In this document: one piece after another, positions 37,462 through 46,512 of the stretch
Position numbering within the stretch: position 1 is the stretch's first letter
How the letters are laid out: each line of letters opens with the position of its first letter
Source: Rusavskia elegans
Lineage: Eukaryota > Ascomycota > Lecanoromycetes > Teloschistales > Teloschistaceae
NCBI GenBank assembly: GCA_011316305.1
Contig: SAUG01000101.1
Coordinates: forward strand, 124,001 to 188,000
Length of the DNA: 64,000 nucleotides
Direction: 5' to 3'
Made by a program: the position numbers and the translations under genes
Notes under the pieces: model-generated
What the model was told of the DNA's origin: nothing
Databases searched by the model: none
What the model saw: the letters and a program-made list of their open reading frames with translations, nothing else

Positions 37462-38025
37462 ATGACCACCATCGCCACGAAACCACCCATCCGCTTCCTA
37501 ACCCTCACCCAAGTCAAAAAACTCCACCAAATCTACATCGGCACCCTAACCACCTCTCCCAGCCGCGACACCCTTCTAAACTCCGCCCTCGACGCCCCCA
37601 TCAATATCCAGCATTATGAGGGCGAACGGGATGTCGTTAGGCTGGCTGCTGTCTTGGCCACTAGGATTATCAAGAATCATGCGTTTATGGATGGGAATAA
37701 GCGGACGGGGTTGTTGTGTGCGAATGTTTTTTTGGGGTTTAATGGGGGTAGGTTAAGTGAGGGGTTTGGTGGGGGGAAGGATAGTGAGAAGGGGGATGGG
37801 GGGAAGGGGATGGGAGAGTTGGAGGCGGCGCATTGTGCTGTTGCTGTTGGGAGGTTGGATGAGGGTGGGTTGGCGGGGGTTTATAGGCGGTTTGTTGTTG
37901 GTGTTGGGGAGGAGGAGAGGGGGAGGGGGGAGGTGGAGATGGAGATGGGGAGGAAGGGGGTGGAGGGGGTATGGGAGGATGATGGGGTGGATGGGGCATG
38001 GGAGGATGATGGGGCGGATGATTGA
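37462..38025 (+). CDS. Doc-type Fic domain protein
   Basis: Single exon, 187 aa. Fic proteins transfer nucleotide or phosphate groups to target proteins; the Doc branch (death-on-curing, the toxin of the phage P1 Phd-Doc pair) phosphorylates elongation factor Tu in bacteria. The active-site loop here is H73-A-F-M-D-G-N-K-R-T-G, matching H-x-F-x-D-x-N-K-R-T of Doc; the Lys where AMP-transferring Fic enzymes have Gly is the Doc signature. Upstream, L-T-x-x-Q-V-x-x-L-H and a D-V-V-R-L-A-A-V-L-A helix fit the family. The last 40 residues are an acidic Gly/Glu/Asp-rich tail with a repeated D-G-V-D-G-A-W-E-D-D-type unit, outside the family. Coding composition flips from C-rich to G-rich near 37612. 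No antitoxin-like gene is adjacent. The protein target is unknown. Confidence 0.8.
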   Translation: MTTIATKPPIRFLTLTQVKKLHQIYIGTLTTSPSRDTLLNSALDAPINIQHYEGERDVVRLAAVLATRIIKNHAFMDGNKRTGLLCANVFLGFNGGRLSEGFGGGKDSEKGDGGKGMGELEAAHCAVAVGRLDEGGLAGVYRRFVVGVGEEERGRGEVEMEMGRKGVEGVWEDDGVDGAWEDDGADD

Positions 38026-38134
38026 CTTGAGAGGGGAAGGGGTGAGGATTAAGCTGAGGGAATGTTGGTAGCCTTTGAATGATGATGGATCAGGCGGTTG
38101 GGTCTGAGGACGGCGGAGTTAATTGGGATAGGGA

Positions 38135-38570
38135 ATTGTGGTATCGATGTGTAGGACGGGACATACCATCTTTGGAACCGTTGATGGTGACTTAGTGGTA
38201 ACCTCCGTCTGTAGGTATATTGGACCGACCCTCAGCCTACTGAAGCTCCTTTCAATGCCGTCCAAGGCGGTTGCGAAGACCCGGGCTTCGGCTTCTGGAC
38301 ACTCGAATTAACGGATGACAGCAGATCGAGGTATCGATGAGCAGGACGGGACATACCATCTTTGATGTTGAGTGGAGACACAGGCAGCGTATTAGTGATT
38401 ATTGGCTAGAATGTATGCATCAAGCATCCTTGAGCGCATTGAAGCTCCTCTCAATCCCATCCAATGCACCCGCAAAGACCCTCGCTTCGGCTTCTGTACA
38501 ATCGAGTTGACGGATGTCAGCAAACAGTGGTAGCGACTGTCATGACATACCATTCCTAGAGCCTTTGATG
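38135..38570 (-). repeat. Imperfect tandem triplication of an intron-plus-terminal-exon segment
   Basis: Three diverged copies of a unit of about 190-194 bp share a GGTATGT donor-like site on the minus strand at 38550, 38356 and 38166. The first (right) copy is part of the 166-aa gene. The second repeats the intron (38356-38295) and a recognisable copy of the last exon (from 38294 leftwards, E-A-E-A-R-V-F-A-x-A-L-D-G-I-E-R-S-F). The third keeps the end of the preceding exon (T-I-N-G-S-K-D against T-I-K-G-S-R-N) and the donor, but no terminal exon I could recognise. Confidence 0.8.
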
Positions 38571-39043
38571 GTGAGTGTGGAGTTCACGCCAAAGCGAAAC
38601 AAGATGGCTGGTGAAGAGGTCCCATTGGACACGTTGGATGCCAGGTCTCGCCCAATGTACAGCCTTGGGCACGTAGCATCATCGCCTGTAGAGTCATGCT
38701 AATCAGAAGGGGCAAAGCAGAGCAGCACATGAGTCGGTTTGAATCCCTCACCCTTTGCGAAATGCTTTGTCTTGTGGAAGAATTTCAGAGGTACCTCGGC
38801 CTTTTCCCCATCTGCGAATTGCTTTCCAACCAGCTTACTTCCAACCCCAGGCTCGACGATTACGGATGAGGCGCTGTGACCACCGATCGAGATGTCCATT
38901 TCACGTTCTTGTGGCCCATTGGTGATGGTTGGGTCGATGAATCTGGCGCGGGCATCAGATAGCTGACGGATGCTTGCTGAATTGATGGCTTGTGCGTGGC
39001 GGAAAAGTGGCCGGTAGGCGGATAGTTTCAACATGGTATTCAT
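38420..39043 (-). CDS. Unrecognised 166-aa protein, possible mitochondrial presequence
   Basis: Three exons, 39043-38752, 38685-38551 and 38493-38420, with introns of 66 nt (GTGAGG, CAG) and 57 nt (GTATGT, CTGAC branch, CAG), give 166 aa. A naive reading stops at 38699; splicing instead extends the protein through L-Y-I-G-R-D-L-A-S-N and ends R-S-F-N-A-L-K-D-A. The frame holds through both joins, and the downstream duplicated copies use the same splice sites, which supports the model. The N-terminus (M-L-K-L-S-A-Y-R-P-L-F-R-H-A) is basic and amphipathic, suggesting mitochondrial import. I do not recognise the family. A second ATG at 39034 could be the true start. Confidence 0.68.
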
Positions 39044-39994
39044 TATATGCTTGATGGCAATAAATCATGACCCACAGATGTCACCTAGATGAAGTCATGT
39101 CACTGTGAAATGCCACCAGGAGTGATATGTTGTCGAATGGAGTCAGAACATGGATGTTTCTTGGCACTTCTCAGCCCTACTCCGATCTCTTTCGCCCCAC
39201 TCATGCACCTTCCCTTTTTCGGCGATTCTCTCGACGACCTCATTCTCAATCTCAACGTTCAAGGCACATGTTCAGATTCCTCCGATCGCTTCCAGGGAGT
39301 TTTCGCTTCTACACAGGATCTGACTTACAGCCTTGCCCGCCTGAGATCCTTCTACCGACCATCTAGATCTATCTCCAGGCTAAAGACCGCCCGGGTGTGG
39401 CTGAGCAAGTCTCCAGCACTCCCAGTGACAAGGCTGAATGGGAGCTACTGCAAGTAAATGAAGACCGTCGGCTACGGAGTGTATTCCTTTGTGAAAGCTA
39501 GTCGATAGCACAGAGAGATGATCCAATGCTCCCTGATACAAACTCAACTTCCAAGTGATGCCTATGGCACAGTCGCCAGGCTGGCCAGGCATCTGACGAG
39601 AGTTGCAGGCTAGTAACTGCATTCGGAAATGCAAAAGAGGAGGGCTCTTGCCATTTCGAATTGTAGACAAGCGTCGATAGCACCTCCAGGGACATTGAGT
39701 GCACCGTCAAGTGCTTGGTTGGGAAGGTCCGTTTCAAGGCAGTCCCATTGTCTCACAAGGTCGTACGATCCGGAAACAGCGATCCACCATATCCAACTGA
39801 TTCCGGCGGGGGCTTTGTCCACCTGCTTCACTCCTCGCCCCTTCCGGAAAATTCAACCAAGCGGTGACTCTTTATTGCTTTCACTGCCTTCGATCATAAA
39901 ATACTTCCTTTCGGCTGTCAGGATCAGTTCTACGTTTACAGCTACCACGCAACTTGGACATTCCTGTCGACGTAAAACAAGCATCCCATACAAC
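39044..39994. other. Intergenic region, no convincing gene
   Basis: Balanced composition. Several open frames of 70-140 codons on both strands (the longest at 39629-40048 +) show no family features and mutually overlap. The pyrimidine-rich stretch from about 39860 to 39900 is a plausible promoter or leader of the HIT gene. Confidence 0.45.
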
Positions 39995-41243
39995 AGTATG
40001 CCTTTCCTTAACGCTGCCACTCAACCAGCACTGTTGAGAAATGTCTAATATGATCCAGTGAATCCCCTGCGCCTTGGCAATATTGTCCCTGACCAGCAGC
40101 GGTACAATGAACACAAGGACGCCTATCGACGGCAACGTAATGACTTCCGATCCAATCCTCGTGCTTTACCAGAGCTCGAGGCCTGGAGGAAACGTGACAA
40201 CAACTACGACTACCAGCTTCTGTGAGTATACCTGCTGCCCCAACCAGTGATCAACATCCATCAAGTCTTCAGCATGGGCACTCGATTCGACTTGGATCCG
40301 TGGATTGCTCGGTCCACTGACCAAACTGCGATTTGCTGACTTGCTTCAGAAACCAAGGCGGCAAGGCGTTTGTTCCGGCAAGCCTTGTTGGGGGAGGCCT
40401 CTCTGGTTATGCGCCATGGGCGAAGGCTGATACCTTCTTCTCCGTACCGCCGTCCACTATACATCATCCGCAAAACCCTACTAACCCGCAAACCAGGAAT
40501 ACGCACTCCACTACCCCTCCTCCCTCATCCTCAGCGAGAGTAATCATTCCTACATAATCGGCAACAAGGCCTCCTATGACGGCCGTCAATACCCACTCGC
40601 CCTCACCGAAAAACGCCCCGAAGGCCAAGGCTACTGCCATACCCTCGTCATCCCCAAAACCCGTATCTACAACGTCGTCGACCCCCTTGCTACCGAGAAC
40701 CATTGCTTCGTTCTCAAAGAACTCCGCGATCATTTTTTTAAATTCTGGTCCAACATGAGCAACAGAGATGCCATGCTCGCCCGCGCCCAAATAGCCCTCG
40801 AAGAGCGCGAGTCAGCCCTCGCCCACAAAGGCCCACGACACCCCGAATACACGGAATCCGTCTCCAACGCCGTATTTTCCGATTTCGAACGTATGAAATC
40901 CGTGTTCTTGCGGTTGAAGGCCGAAGATTTCGTACTCGGCTTCCATGTTTTCCCCGAAAACTCCATCGGTCATCTGCATATGCATGTTTTCCCGCATGAT
41001 AATTATTTTCGGTTGTACTCGACCAAGGACTATGATTACAAGACTGTGCCGTTGCAAGCGATCTTGGATGTCGAGGAGGAGGATGAGGCGACGTCGGCGA
41101 AGGAGGCTGTGGACTTGACTGCGGACTCGTCGTCTTCGGATGGAAAGGTACCGTTGAACGGAGTGCTGCCATCGAACGCGGAGGTGTCGTCGAACGCGGA
41201 GGTGTCATCGAACGCCTTCGTCGCCGTGAACAAGTCAGGCTAG
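39995..41243 (+). CDS. HIT (histidine triad) domain protein
   Basis: HIT proteins are nucleotide hydrolases or transferases. The triad is H245-L-H-M-H249-V-F in exon 4, preceded by a typical HIT core (Y-I-I-G-N-K, H-T-L-V-I-P-K-T-R). Exons read as 40059-40221, 40350-40443 and 40497-41243, with introns of 128 and 53 nt (the latter with a CTAAC branch), in frame throughout. The N-terminal part (L-R-L-G-N-I-V-P-D-Q-Q-R-Y-N, then N-Q-G-G-K-A-F-V-P-A-S-L-V-G-G-G-L) looks conserved. The start is uncertain: the best model puts the A of ATG at 39995 and TG at 40059, across a 63-nt intron (39996-40058), giving 334 aa. The C-terminus is acidic with an S-S-N-A-E-V repeat. Confidence 0.75.
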
Positions 41244-42148
41244 AGTAAGTGGGCTTCGGAAAGGTGGTATCGTATCGAAACATGGTCAATGGACTATACG
41301 TGGCGTTGATCACAAGCTTATCAAATCAGGTAGGCCAAAGGCGTTACTAGGCGCCTCGTTTGATCCATAAAATTATGGGTTTGGAATCATGCATTATTGA
41401 TAGAGTATGGTATCAGGGCTGCTTTTCATTTTATTAGTGGCAGCAGCAAGCAGGACACTCAGTTTTATTTAGGTAGAGGCTCACAAGGAAGAATCAATAC
41501 CCTGGATCTGTCCCATTTCGGAACTCGAATGTTTTTCGTATGCGCTCGCTTCTCATAGTGTGAACTTGATATCAGCTTGTTTTCGATCCTGCCAGCACCG
41601 AAGGTAGTGGTGAGAGGCTCACAGGACAATCAATCCCAATCGACAACACCATCTCAATACCTCCCCACCAAATATTAAAACAAACCACCACTGCCATCGG
41701 ACATTGATATATACAAGCACCGTCATTACATTACACAATCGCTTACAGTACAACGAGCAAAATAGCCACCAGAGTGAAGGTGTATAATTTCTTCTCCCCC
41801 GCATGTGTTTTTTTGGATACATATCAATTCCCACTACCCATTATGTTAACTGAATCTCTCTAAAAGAGATGAAGTTGACAATCTATCTCAGTCCAGGTAG
41901 GTAGTATTTCTCGATTCCCTTTCAATGGACCGAATCGAAGGATGCAACAAACTTTTTTTTTAATTGAATGTCATCTTAACTACATTCCACTCTCAACTTT
42001 TCCACGTCCATTGAGATGATCTCCACCCCATTGAACGCCTTTTTATTGTGAAAAACGCCACAACGTCGAAAACATCAACAGCTCCAGACTCCCACACCAA
42101 ACCCCTCCCCCCACCCCATCCCCAAAACGCCTTTCGCCCTTCTGAAAC
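41244..42148. other. Convergent 3' intergenic region
   Basis: About 900 bp between the HIT gene and the secreted-protein gene, whose 3' ends face each other. The plus strand becomes C-rich from 41640. No gene or RNA feature was recognised; a short minus-strand frame near 41619-41834 has no family features. Confidence 0.4.
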
Positions 42149-43145
42149 TTAAACAACCATCACCCTCCCCGGCCCCGGCAGGAACTTTTCTAATTCGCAT
42201 TGCGAAACACACGCCGTGTAATCCGTCTATTACCCCCAAATCAAATCAGCATATTGCTTTCGATTCAAGGAAGGAGGGGAGAGAGCCCGGGAGGGGGGAA
42301 GTATGAAAGGACGAACCTTTCCTAGGCATTTCACTTGGCAGTTCCTGGCGACGGAGTTGAGGATGTTTTCTGCTGTTACGGGGGGTGCTTTCATTTGGGG
42401 TCGGGTGGGGAAGGTGGGTGGGAGTGTTGATGGGGAGGATGTTGTTAAGGATGAGGTCGAGGTTGAGGTTGAGGATATAATTGTGGAGGGGGAAGGGAAG
42501 ATGAGGAGGCCCGGGGCATCGAGCTGGATTTGATTGTTGATGATGTGGCAGTTTGAGAGGCAGGTTGGGAGGTCCATTTGCTATACCGGTGGCAGTTAGG
42601 ATTGAGGCTGTAGAGTGGTGGAAAGAGGGTAGGGGGAACACGGGAAGGACAATACGTACGATTTGTTTGCAATATTCTGTACACCTTTCTACATCGGTCA
42701 TGCTACTCGTCGCCGGGACAGAAGTGGGGATGATGGGTATGGTGGTGGTAGAAGATGAAGAGCTCGTCCCTTGACTGGGTACAGTGGGTGGAATAATCGG
42801 TATGGCCACCAGAGTTGTTGGTACGGCTGTTGGGATGATTCCCACTGGTGCTGTCGTTGATGGCAGTGGTGATGCCGTTACGGGTACGAGCGTTGAAGTA
42901 TTAGAGGATGCACCATCGGCGATAGGTGTTGCGGTGACAACGCTGAGTGAGAGGTTGAGATCTGCGGGAACGGCGGTGGGGATTATTGGGACGAAAGGGG
43001 CGGATGAAGAGGTGGTTGTGGAGGTTGTGACGGTGTTTGTGACGGTCACTGTTTCGACTTTTTCCCGGCGATGCGGTTTGAGCGGAGAGGAAAGGGTGGA
43101 GGAGATGAGAGAGGTGAGGAGGGAGAGTATAGTGAGAGTATGCAT
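42149..43145 (-). CDS. Secreted protein with four C-x3-C pairs and IIP-repeat linker
   Basis: Three exons, 43145-42660, 42580-42317 and 42226-42149, with introns of 79 and 90 nt (both phase 0), give 275 aa. A signal peptide is clear (M-H-T-L-T-I-L-S-L-L, cut near residue 20), followed by a dibasic site. Residues 32-145 are Thr/Ser/Pro-rich with four copies of [VI]-[PG]-I-I-P-x-x-V-P. All eight cysteines lie in four C-x3-C pairs: 155/159 with 169/173, and 243/247 with 256/260, separated by a Ser/Thr/Pro linker. No GPI or membrane segment is seen. I do not recognise the family; the spacing resembles helical-hairpin disulfide peptides. Exons 2 and 3 would be missed by reading only the longest frame. 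A cell-wall or effector-like role is inference. Confidence 0.78.
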
Positions 43146-44244
43146 GATTGGTGATTTGGAGGACAAATTGAACTTCAGTGGAACGCGAAAATGCAGCGAC
43201 TGCAGATCTGAGTGACAGTGAGAAATCAGAATGAAGATGGCACGAAGCCTGCGTTGAGTACCGATGATAGTGCGATATGCTGTTTGACTCCGATGTGGAA
43301 GGAGCTCTTTGTACATAAACACCTGCAAACGGATCATACACATGCAAACAGCCCCGCCCACGAATCTGCATCCTTCTGGGAGGCTTGGTGGCAACCATCG
43401 TTAATGTCCCTCGCTACTGCTAGGCTCATGATATTGGAGTCCTAATTATGTGTGCAACATTGGGCTTGGAGAGCGCTTGTTTCGAGTTGCTGTGTGGGGG
43501 TACACAGCCTCGTTCTAGGAAAGATCCCTCCCAGGTTCTCCAAGAGCCCATGCGGTTGTAAATTCTTACGCTATGTTTCAGCAGCCACTTAAAAACCGAA
43601 CCATGATCTTTTGTCGATTGGAGGTGTCCAAGGGAGAAGATGTTGGGGGAGTCTGGGATTCGTACATCGGACGTTCAGGGGCACGTAGCACCTCCACTTG
43701 TACATTTGCGGACACCTTCATCGTCAAGCAATCCGAAAGAGCTCGATAGGTATAGCGCGGTGACAGAGCGTTGGTGCTTGAAGATAGAGATCGTCGGAGT
43801 ACCTGTCTCGTTTGCTGGTTGATCCGAAGGTTGCGAGGCAACTGCCATTGTTCCTCGCACATTCTTTCTGTGCCCCGGAGTCTGCAGTATCAGCCTGAGA
43901 TGATAGCAAGGAAGCGGAAAGGTCACGCGACCATGTGAGAACGGATTGAGCTGGTATTAGATAGGCAAGATGGAGTGATTGTTCGTTGGGGATGATGTCA
44001 TGATCGCCAAGCCTTGCGCGGCCTTGGCAATGATATGGCCACGTCGCTGCCTCCTCTTTCATCGACCTGACAGGCTAACAGACTGACTTCCATCTCATGG
44101 CTGAAAGATCGACGTCATGCTGAGAGATGGACTTGCTCTCGAGTGTGAAAGACATCATGGTGACGACCTCTACCTTGTGCCGCCAGCTTGATGCATAATG
44201 TTGTAGAGGCCAAGAAGACCAGTGAGAGGGACTGAACCATCGGC
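43146..44244. other. Intergenic region, no convincing gene
   Basis: Divergent promoters of the secreted-protein gene (-) and the NACHT gene (+) must lie here. Overlapping short frames on both strands (60-110 codons) show no family features or consistent splice structure. Confidence 0.4.
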
Positions 44245-46512
44245 ATGGCTTCGACAGCCGCAGTCAGCTTGTGGGATAGAGCTGTCGGCTCTTTGACTGA
44301 CGAAGACAAGCAATCCATCGACTTCTCGCGGACCGACAAATCCACCATCCTAGAAGACGTCTTACAAGCTGCCGAGTCGAAGAAGCAGCTGTGCCTGCAG
44401 AAACGGTGGAAGTACACCAAGAAGACGGGCCATGTCATCATCCTCCGTGATCTCTGCGAAAAGATGATCAAATGGGTCCAGAAGTTCAAGGAGATTGGTG
44501 ATATCGCCGTTCAGTATGACCCGTCGCACGCATCCTTACCTTGGGCCGCTGTTCGCTTCTTCTTGCAACTTTCAGTCAATGATGTGCAGATGTTCGGCGC
44601 GATGGCTGAAGGTCTGGAGACGGTGGCCGGTCAGATCACCCGCTGCCACCTGTACGAGCAGCTTTATCTATCTCGGTCCTCCTCCGCTCGAGTTGACTTT
44701 GAGTCGCTCTTGCTGCGTCACTACGCCGGCATTTTGACGTACCTGGCCACTGTAAAGCGATACTACACCAAGAGCACAATTCGTAGACTCGGCGCAAGCG
44801 CCTTCGAGTCATCCGAGTCTGTCGATGCTTCTCTTTGTAAGATCGCTGCCGGACGTGATGAAGTCGAACGCTGCGCACGGCTCATCGACAGCGACCTCCT
44901 CCAAGGTATCGATAGCACCACCCGAGTTATGGATAGCACCATCACGCAGACTCAGGCGTCAGTCAATGCTCTAGCTGATGATCTCAAATCGCTCACGACC
45001 ACTATGTCTATTTCTCAGGATGTCCAGTATCAATCCTTGAAGGCTATGTTGGCGTCATTTGATCAATCAATATTGCGTACAGCTGCTCAGGTATACGACA
45101 TCCATGCCAATTTGAAGAAAACAGAAAGGCTTGGAATCTTGAAATGGCTATCGACTGTCAAGTACAGAGAACACCATAGGACTTCGATCAGTGCTGTTAT
45201 GCCAGGGTCTGGGGCATGGCTGCAACAAAAGCCAGAATTCATCGACTGGAAAACGTCTAGTACTTCGTCAATCCTCTGGATACGTGGTATTCCCGGTTCC
45301 GGAAAAAGCAAGCTGATGTCTACCATAATTCAAACCCTTCTTGACGATAAGTCGCAGAATACGGCCAGTTCAGCTTTTGCCTACTTCTATTGTACTCGGG
45401 ATGAAGCCGAGAAAGCACGTGCAGACCCAGACGAGATCATGCGAGCTGCACTGAAGCAGTTAGCTTGTTTTGATGCCTCGCAGCCAATCCATGCTGCTGT
45501 GTTCCGCGAATATAACAAGAGACAGAAAGATGCCGACGAGGATGGTTCAGACCCCTCGAAACTTACACTCCAGGACTGTAAAGAACTCGTTCTCGAAATC
45601 GCCGATCAGCTACCGATTATTGTCATAATCGATGCTTTGGATGAGTGTGACCCTCTGAGGCGACACGAGCTACTCCAAGCTCTCAGGGATATTGTCCAAA
45701 ATTCCAACAATCTGGTCAAGCTCATGGTATCGAGTCGCAATGATCCAGATATTGTCTGCCGATTGATCAATGTGCCAAACGTCTATATTAGCTCCGACGA
45801 CAACGGTGATGACGTCGATCGGTTTGTAGAGCAAGAACTGGATAAAGCAATCGATGAACAAAGATTGTTACAGGGGCGTGTTTCTGCTTCCCTACGGCAG
45901 CGAATGCTTGAAAATCTGAGAAGTCGTGCTCATGGAATGTTCCTCTGGGCTCGGCTACAGATCCAAAATCTGTGTGATCCGGAGCGAATGATCGTGGTAA
46001 GCGACGTTGAGGATGCCTTGCACCGATTGCCTGCCACACTCTCTGGACTCTATAGTGATATCATGGGTCGTATTGACCGGATAGCTCCTCATGGTCGACT
46101 ACTAGCCATGAATACACTAAGGTGGCTACTCTGTGCTCGAGCACCTCTGCAGCCGTCAACCCTGGTGGAGATGCTGCAGTCGAGTGGATCTGATGATCCT
46201 CCCCATGTACAAGAAGTCTTGGGTCTCTGTTGCAACCTTGTGGTCCTAGACGACTCTTTGGACCTCTTTCGCTTTGCTCATACTTCGGTACGTGAGTATC
46301 TTGAGTTACAGCCAGGGTTTAGCTCCCAAGACACCAATCTTCAGGCCGCACAAGAGTGTCTTCGGCAGGTAGCCAGTACCCCCAAGGCCTCCTCCCTTAC
46401 GAGTTTCACTCGGTACGCTCGTCGCTTCTGGGTTGGTCATTATAGTGCTCTCGATTATCAATTCCGAATAGCGCAGCCACTTGCAAATGAGGTCAAAAGC
46501 TTCTTCATCTGA
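44245..46512 (+). CDS. NACHT-domain STAND receptor, N-terminal part (ends at in-frame TGA)
   Basis: 755 codons from the ATG at 44245 (GGCATGG context) to TGA at 46510. Residues 1-225 match the fungal NACHT_N domain (S-L-W-D-R-A, D-F-S-R-T-D-K, K-R-W-K-Y, A-V-Q-Y-D-P-x-H-A-x-L-P-W-A-A-V-R-F). A helical linker leads to the NACHT ATPase: Walker A G348-I-P-G-S-G-K-S, Walker B 458-469 (I-I-V-I-I-D-A-L-D-E-C-D), and a sensor-like S-S-R-N-D-P at 496-501. A winged-helix-like segment follows to about 720. Such proteins act as NLR-like receptors in fungal self/non-self recognition and heterokaryon incompatibility. The frame continues past the TGA into ankyrin repeats and a USP-like domain (next entry), so this is most likely the first part of one 1255-codon gene. 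If translation stops here, a receptor without its sensor would be made. Confidence 0.88.
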   Translation: MASTAAVSLWDRAVGSLTDEDKQSIDFSRTDKSTILEDVLQAAESKKQLCLQKRWKYTKKTGHVIILRDLCEKMIKWVQKFKEIGDIAVQYDPSHASLPWAAVRFFLQLSVNDVQMFGAMAEGLETVAGQITRCHLYEQLYLSRSSSARVDFESLLLRHYAGILTYLATVKRYYTKSTIRRLGASAFESSESVDASLCKIAAGRDEVERCARLIDSDLLQGIDSTTRVMDSTITQTQASVNALADDLKSLTTTMSISQDVQYQSLKAMLASFDQSILRTAAQVYDIHANLKKTERLGILKWLSTVKYREHHRTSISAVMPGSGAWLQQKPEFIDWKTSSTSSILWIRGIPGSGKSKLMSTIIQTLLDDKSQNTASSAFAYFYCTRDEAEKARADPDEIMRAALKQLACFDASQPIHAAVFREYNKRQKDADEDGSDPSKLTLQDCKELVLEIADQLPIIVIIDALDECDPLRRHELLQALRDIVQNSNNLVKLMVSSRNDPDIVCRLINVPNVYISSDDNGDDVDRFVEQELDKAIDEQRLLQGRVSASLRQRMLENLRSRAHGMFLWARLQIQNLCDPERMIVVSDVEDALHRLPATLSGLYSDIMGRIDRIAPHGRLLAMNTLRWLLCARAPLQPSTLVEMLQSSGSDDPPHVQEVLGLCCNLVVLDDSLDLFRFAHTSVREYLELQPGFSSQDTNLQAAQECLRQVASTPKASSLTSFTRYARRFWVGHYSALDYQFRIAQPLANEVKSFFI

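Noticed and set aside
38514..38702. 62-codon plus-strand frame
   Set aside because: Antisense to exon 2 of the 166-aa gene.
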